NCBI GenBank assembly: GCA_050250395.1
Contig: JBFWOQ010000069.1
Location: forward strand, 1 to 7,604
Direction of reading: 5' to 3'
Length of the DNA stretch: 7,604 nucleotides
DNA from: JAGPUQ01 sp050250395
GTDB lineage: Bacteria > Pseudomonadota > Gammaproteobacteria > Pseudomonadales > Porticoccaceae
The notes below the pieces were generated by a model. That model worked only from the letters and a program-made list of their open reading frames with translations, was not told the origin of the DNA and did not search any database. Of this stretch, positions 7,142-7,604 are shown piece after piece. The stretch's first letter is position 1, and the number at the start of each line of letters is the position of its first letter. Both the position numbers and the translations under genes were made by a program.

Positions 7142-7176
7142 TCCGGCAGGTGCTCGAACCTTCAGTTGGTAGATGT

Positions 7177-7190
7177 TCGGTATGACACGA
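7177..7190 (+). repeat. 14-bp direct repeat, copy 2
   Basis: This is the second exact copy of TCGGTATGACACGA (first at 7128-7141). It covers the ATG of a 38-codon open frame (7182-7298) that has no other support. Confidence 0.6.
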
Positions 7191-7344
7191 ATTGCTGCCG
7201 CTCGCTTGCTCGAAATTGTCCAGGCTCGTATGACTGGTGATGGACGTTACACTCGGAAGTCCGCATCTGGCCGGCGGTGGAAGTTGCCCATGACCTGAAA
7301 GGCATCGCGAAAGGGCTGGCGGTGCGCTTGTGTTCACGCCGCGG

Positions 7345-7360
7345 TATAAGGTCGAACCTT
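7345..7360 (+). promoter_or_regulatory. -10-like hexamer overlapping a small palindrome, upstream of the 3' dehydrogenase
   Basis: TATAAG (7345-7350) resembles a -10 element. It overlaps AAGGT-CGA-ACCTT (7348-7360), a perfect 5-bp inverted repeat, about 35 bases before the dehydrogenase ATG. No -35 hexamer at normal spacing is visible: TTGTGT at 7328-7333 is only 11 bases away. This is a weak candidate for a promoter with an overlapping operator. Confidence 0.2.
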
Positions 7361-7393
7361 GCGTAAGGCACAGGCCAGATCAGGGCGACACGG

Positions 7394-7604
7394 ATGAGGA
7401 AGACCTACAGGGCGATCCAAGTAACCCGCCCCGGCCTGCTGGAGCTCGTCGAGCGCGAGACTCCAGAGCCGGGCCTTGGCGAAGCGCTCATCCAGGTGGA
7501 AGCCTGCGGCATCTGCGGCGCGGACGCGGGCGCCATCGAGGGGCTCGAGCCGGGCCTCGAGTATCCCCGCGTGCCCGGCCACGAAGTGGTGGGCCGCATC
7601 GCCG
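7394..7604 (+). CDS. Zinc-type alcohol dehydrogenase, N-terminal part (3' end outside window)
   Basis: From the ATG at 7394 (protein start MRKTYRAIQVTRPG) 70 residues run to the window edge. The GroES-like catalytic domain of medium-chain zinc dehydrogenases is visible: PEPGLGEALIQVEACGICGAD, then VPGHEVVGRI. By family alignment Cys41 is the catalytic zinc ligand (horse Cys46), Asp44 matches Asp49, and His63 and Glu64 match His67 and Glu68, so the active site looks intact as far as it goes. Cys38 is the family's common extra cysteine in CGxC. The start has only a weak upstream AGGGCG. The strand and strong GC bias match the dehydrogenase C-terminus at 2-286, which may be a paralogue or part of a duplicated gene. 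Substrate unknown. Confidence 0.88.
   Translation, partial: MRKTYRAIQVTRPGLLELVERETPEPGLGEALIQVEACGICGADAGAIEGLEPGLEYPRVPGHEVVGRIA

Larger units (their letters stand above)
7001..7393. other. Intergenic region without a recognisable gene
   Basis: Almost 400 bases separate the REC-EAL gene from the downstream dehydrogenase. No intrinsic terminator with a T-run follows the EAL stop; only a weak AGCC-GAG-GGCT stem (about 7040-7050) is seen. A 38-codon frame (7182-7298) and longer minus-strand frames have no domain or good ribosome binding site. The region holds a 14-bp direct repeat (7128-7141 and 7177-7190) and a palindrome at 7348-7360. Base composition is more mixed than in the flanking dehydrogenase genes. 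Confidence 0.5.

Noticed and set aside
7182..7298. Small plus-strand frame of 38 codons with a basic product
   Set aside because: No good ribosome binding site, no family resemblance, and its start lies inside a direct repeat.
1..7604. CRISPR array, insertion sequence, integrase or phage genes
   Set aside because: No regularly spaced repeat series, terminal inverted repeats, or transposase or integrase motifs were seen on either strand.

Overview
The window is GC-rich bacterial DNA. Its content suggests a proteobacterium, probably beta- or gamma-class: an unorthodox hybrid sensor kinase beside a RocR-type REC-EAL phosphodiesterase, and alcohol dehydrogenase and 6-phosphogluconate-dehydrogenase-like reductase genes at the edges. 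The taxon is an inference from gene families, not from a marker gene.

Layout. Positions 1-286 hold the C-terminal end of a zinc-type alcohol dehydrogenase (+ strand). Facing it, about 319-708 (- strand), is the N-terminal NADP-binding half of a 6PGDH/beta-hydroxyacid-dehydrogenase-like reductase. It loses its family resemblance just before the dehydrogenase stop codon and looks truncated. Positions 709-1050 carry no convincing gene, but hold three consecutive hairpins (844-918). Two of these have anticodon-arm and T-arm geometry, followed by CCA. A small inverted-repeat cluster lies just ahead of the next gene.

The core is a signalling module of three genes on the + strand. A 69-residue ribbon-helix-helix protein (1051-1260) overlaps by four bases (ATGA) a 1489-residue sensor kinase (1257-5726). 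The kinase is built as MASE1, CHASE, three PAS domains, HisKA, HATPase, REC and HPt. After a 71-base gap comes a 400-residue REC-EAL response regulator (5798-7000) with every residue expected of an active c-di-GMP phosphodiesterase. The simplest reading is a phosphorelay: membrane and periplasmic sensing leads to His1004, Asp1298, His1434 and then the receiver (Asp60) of the EAL protein, so that the signal changes c-di-GMP breakdown. The RHH protein is the only DNA-binding candidate in the module, which makes a transcriptional branch or autoregulation possible.

Positions 7001-7393 are non-coding as far as can be seen and contain a 14-bp direct repeat and a small palindrome. At 7394 the N-terminal end of another zinc alcohol dehydrogenase starts and runs off the window. 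So the signalling module is bracketed by two same-strand dehydrogenase fragments in very GC-rich DNA, next to a truncated reductase. That pattern suggests insertion, duplication or another rearrangement, but the window alone cannot decide.
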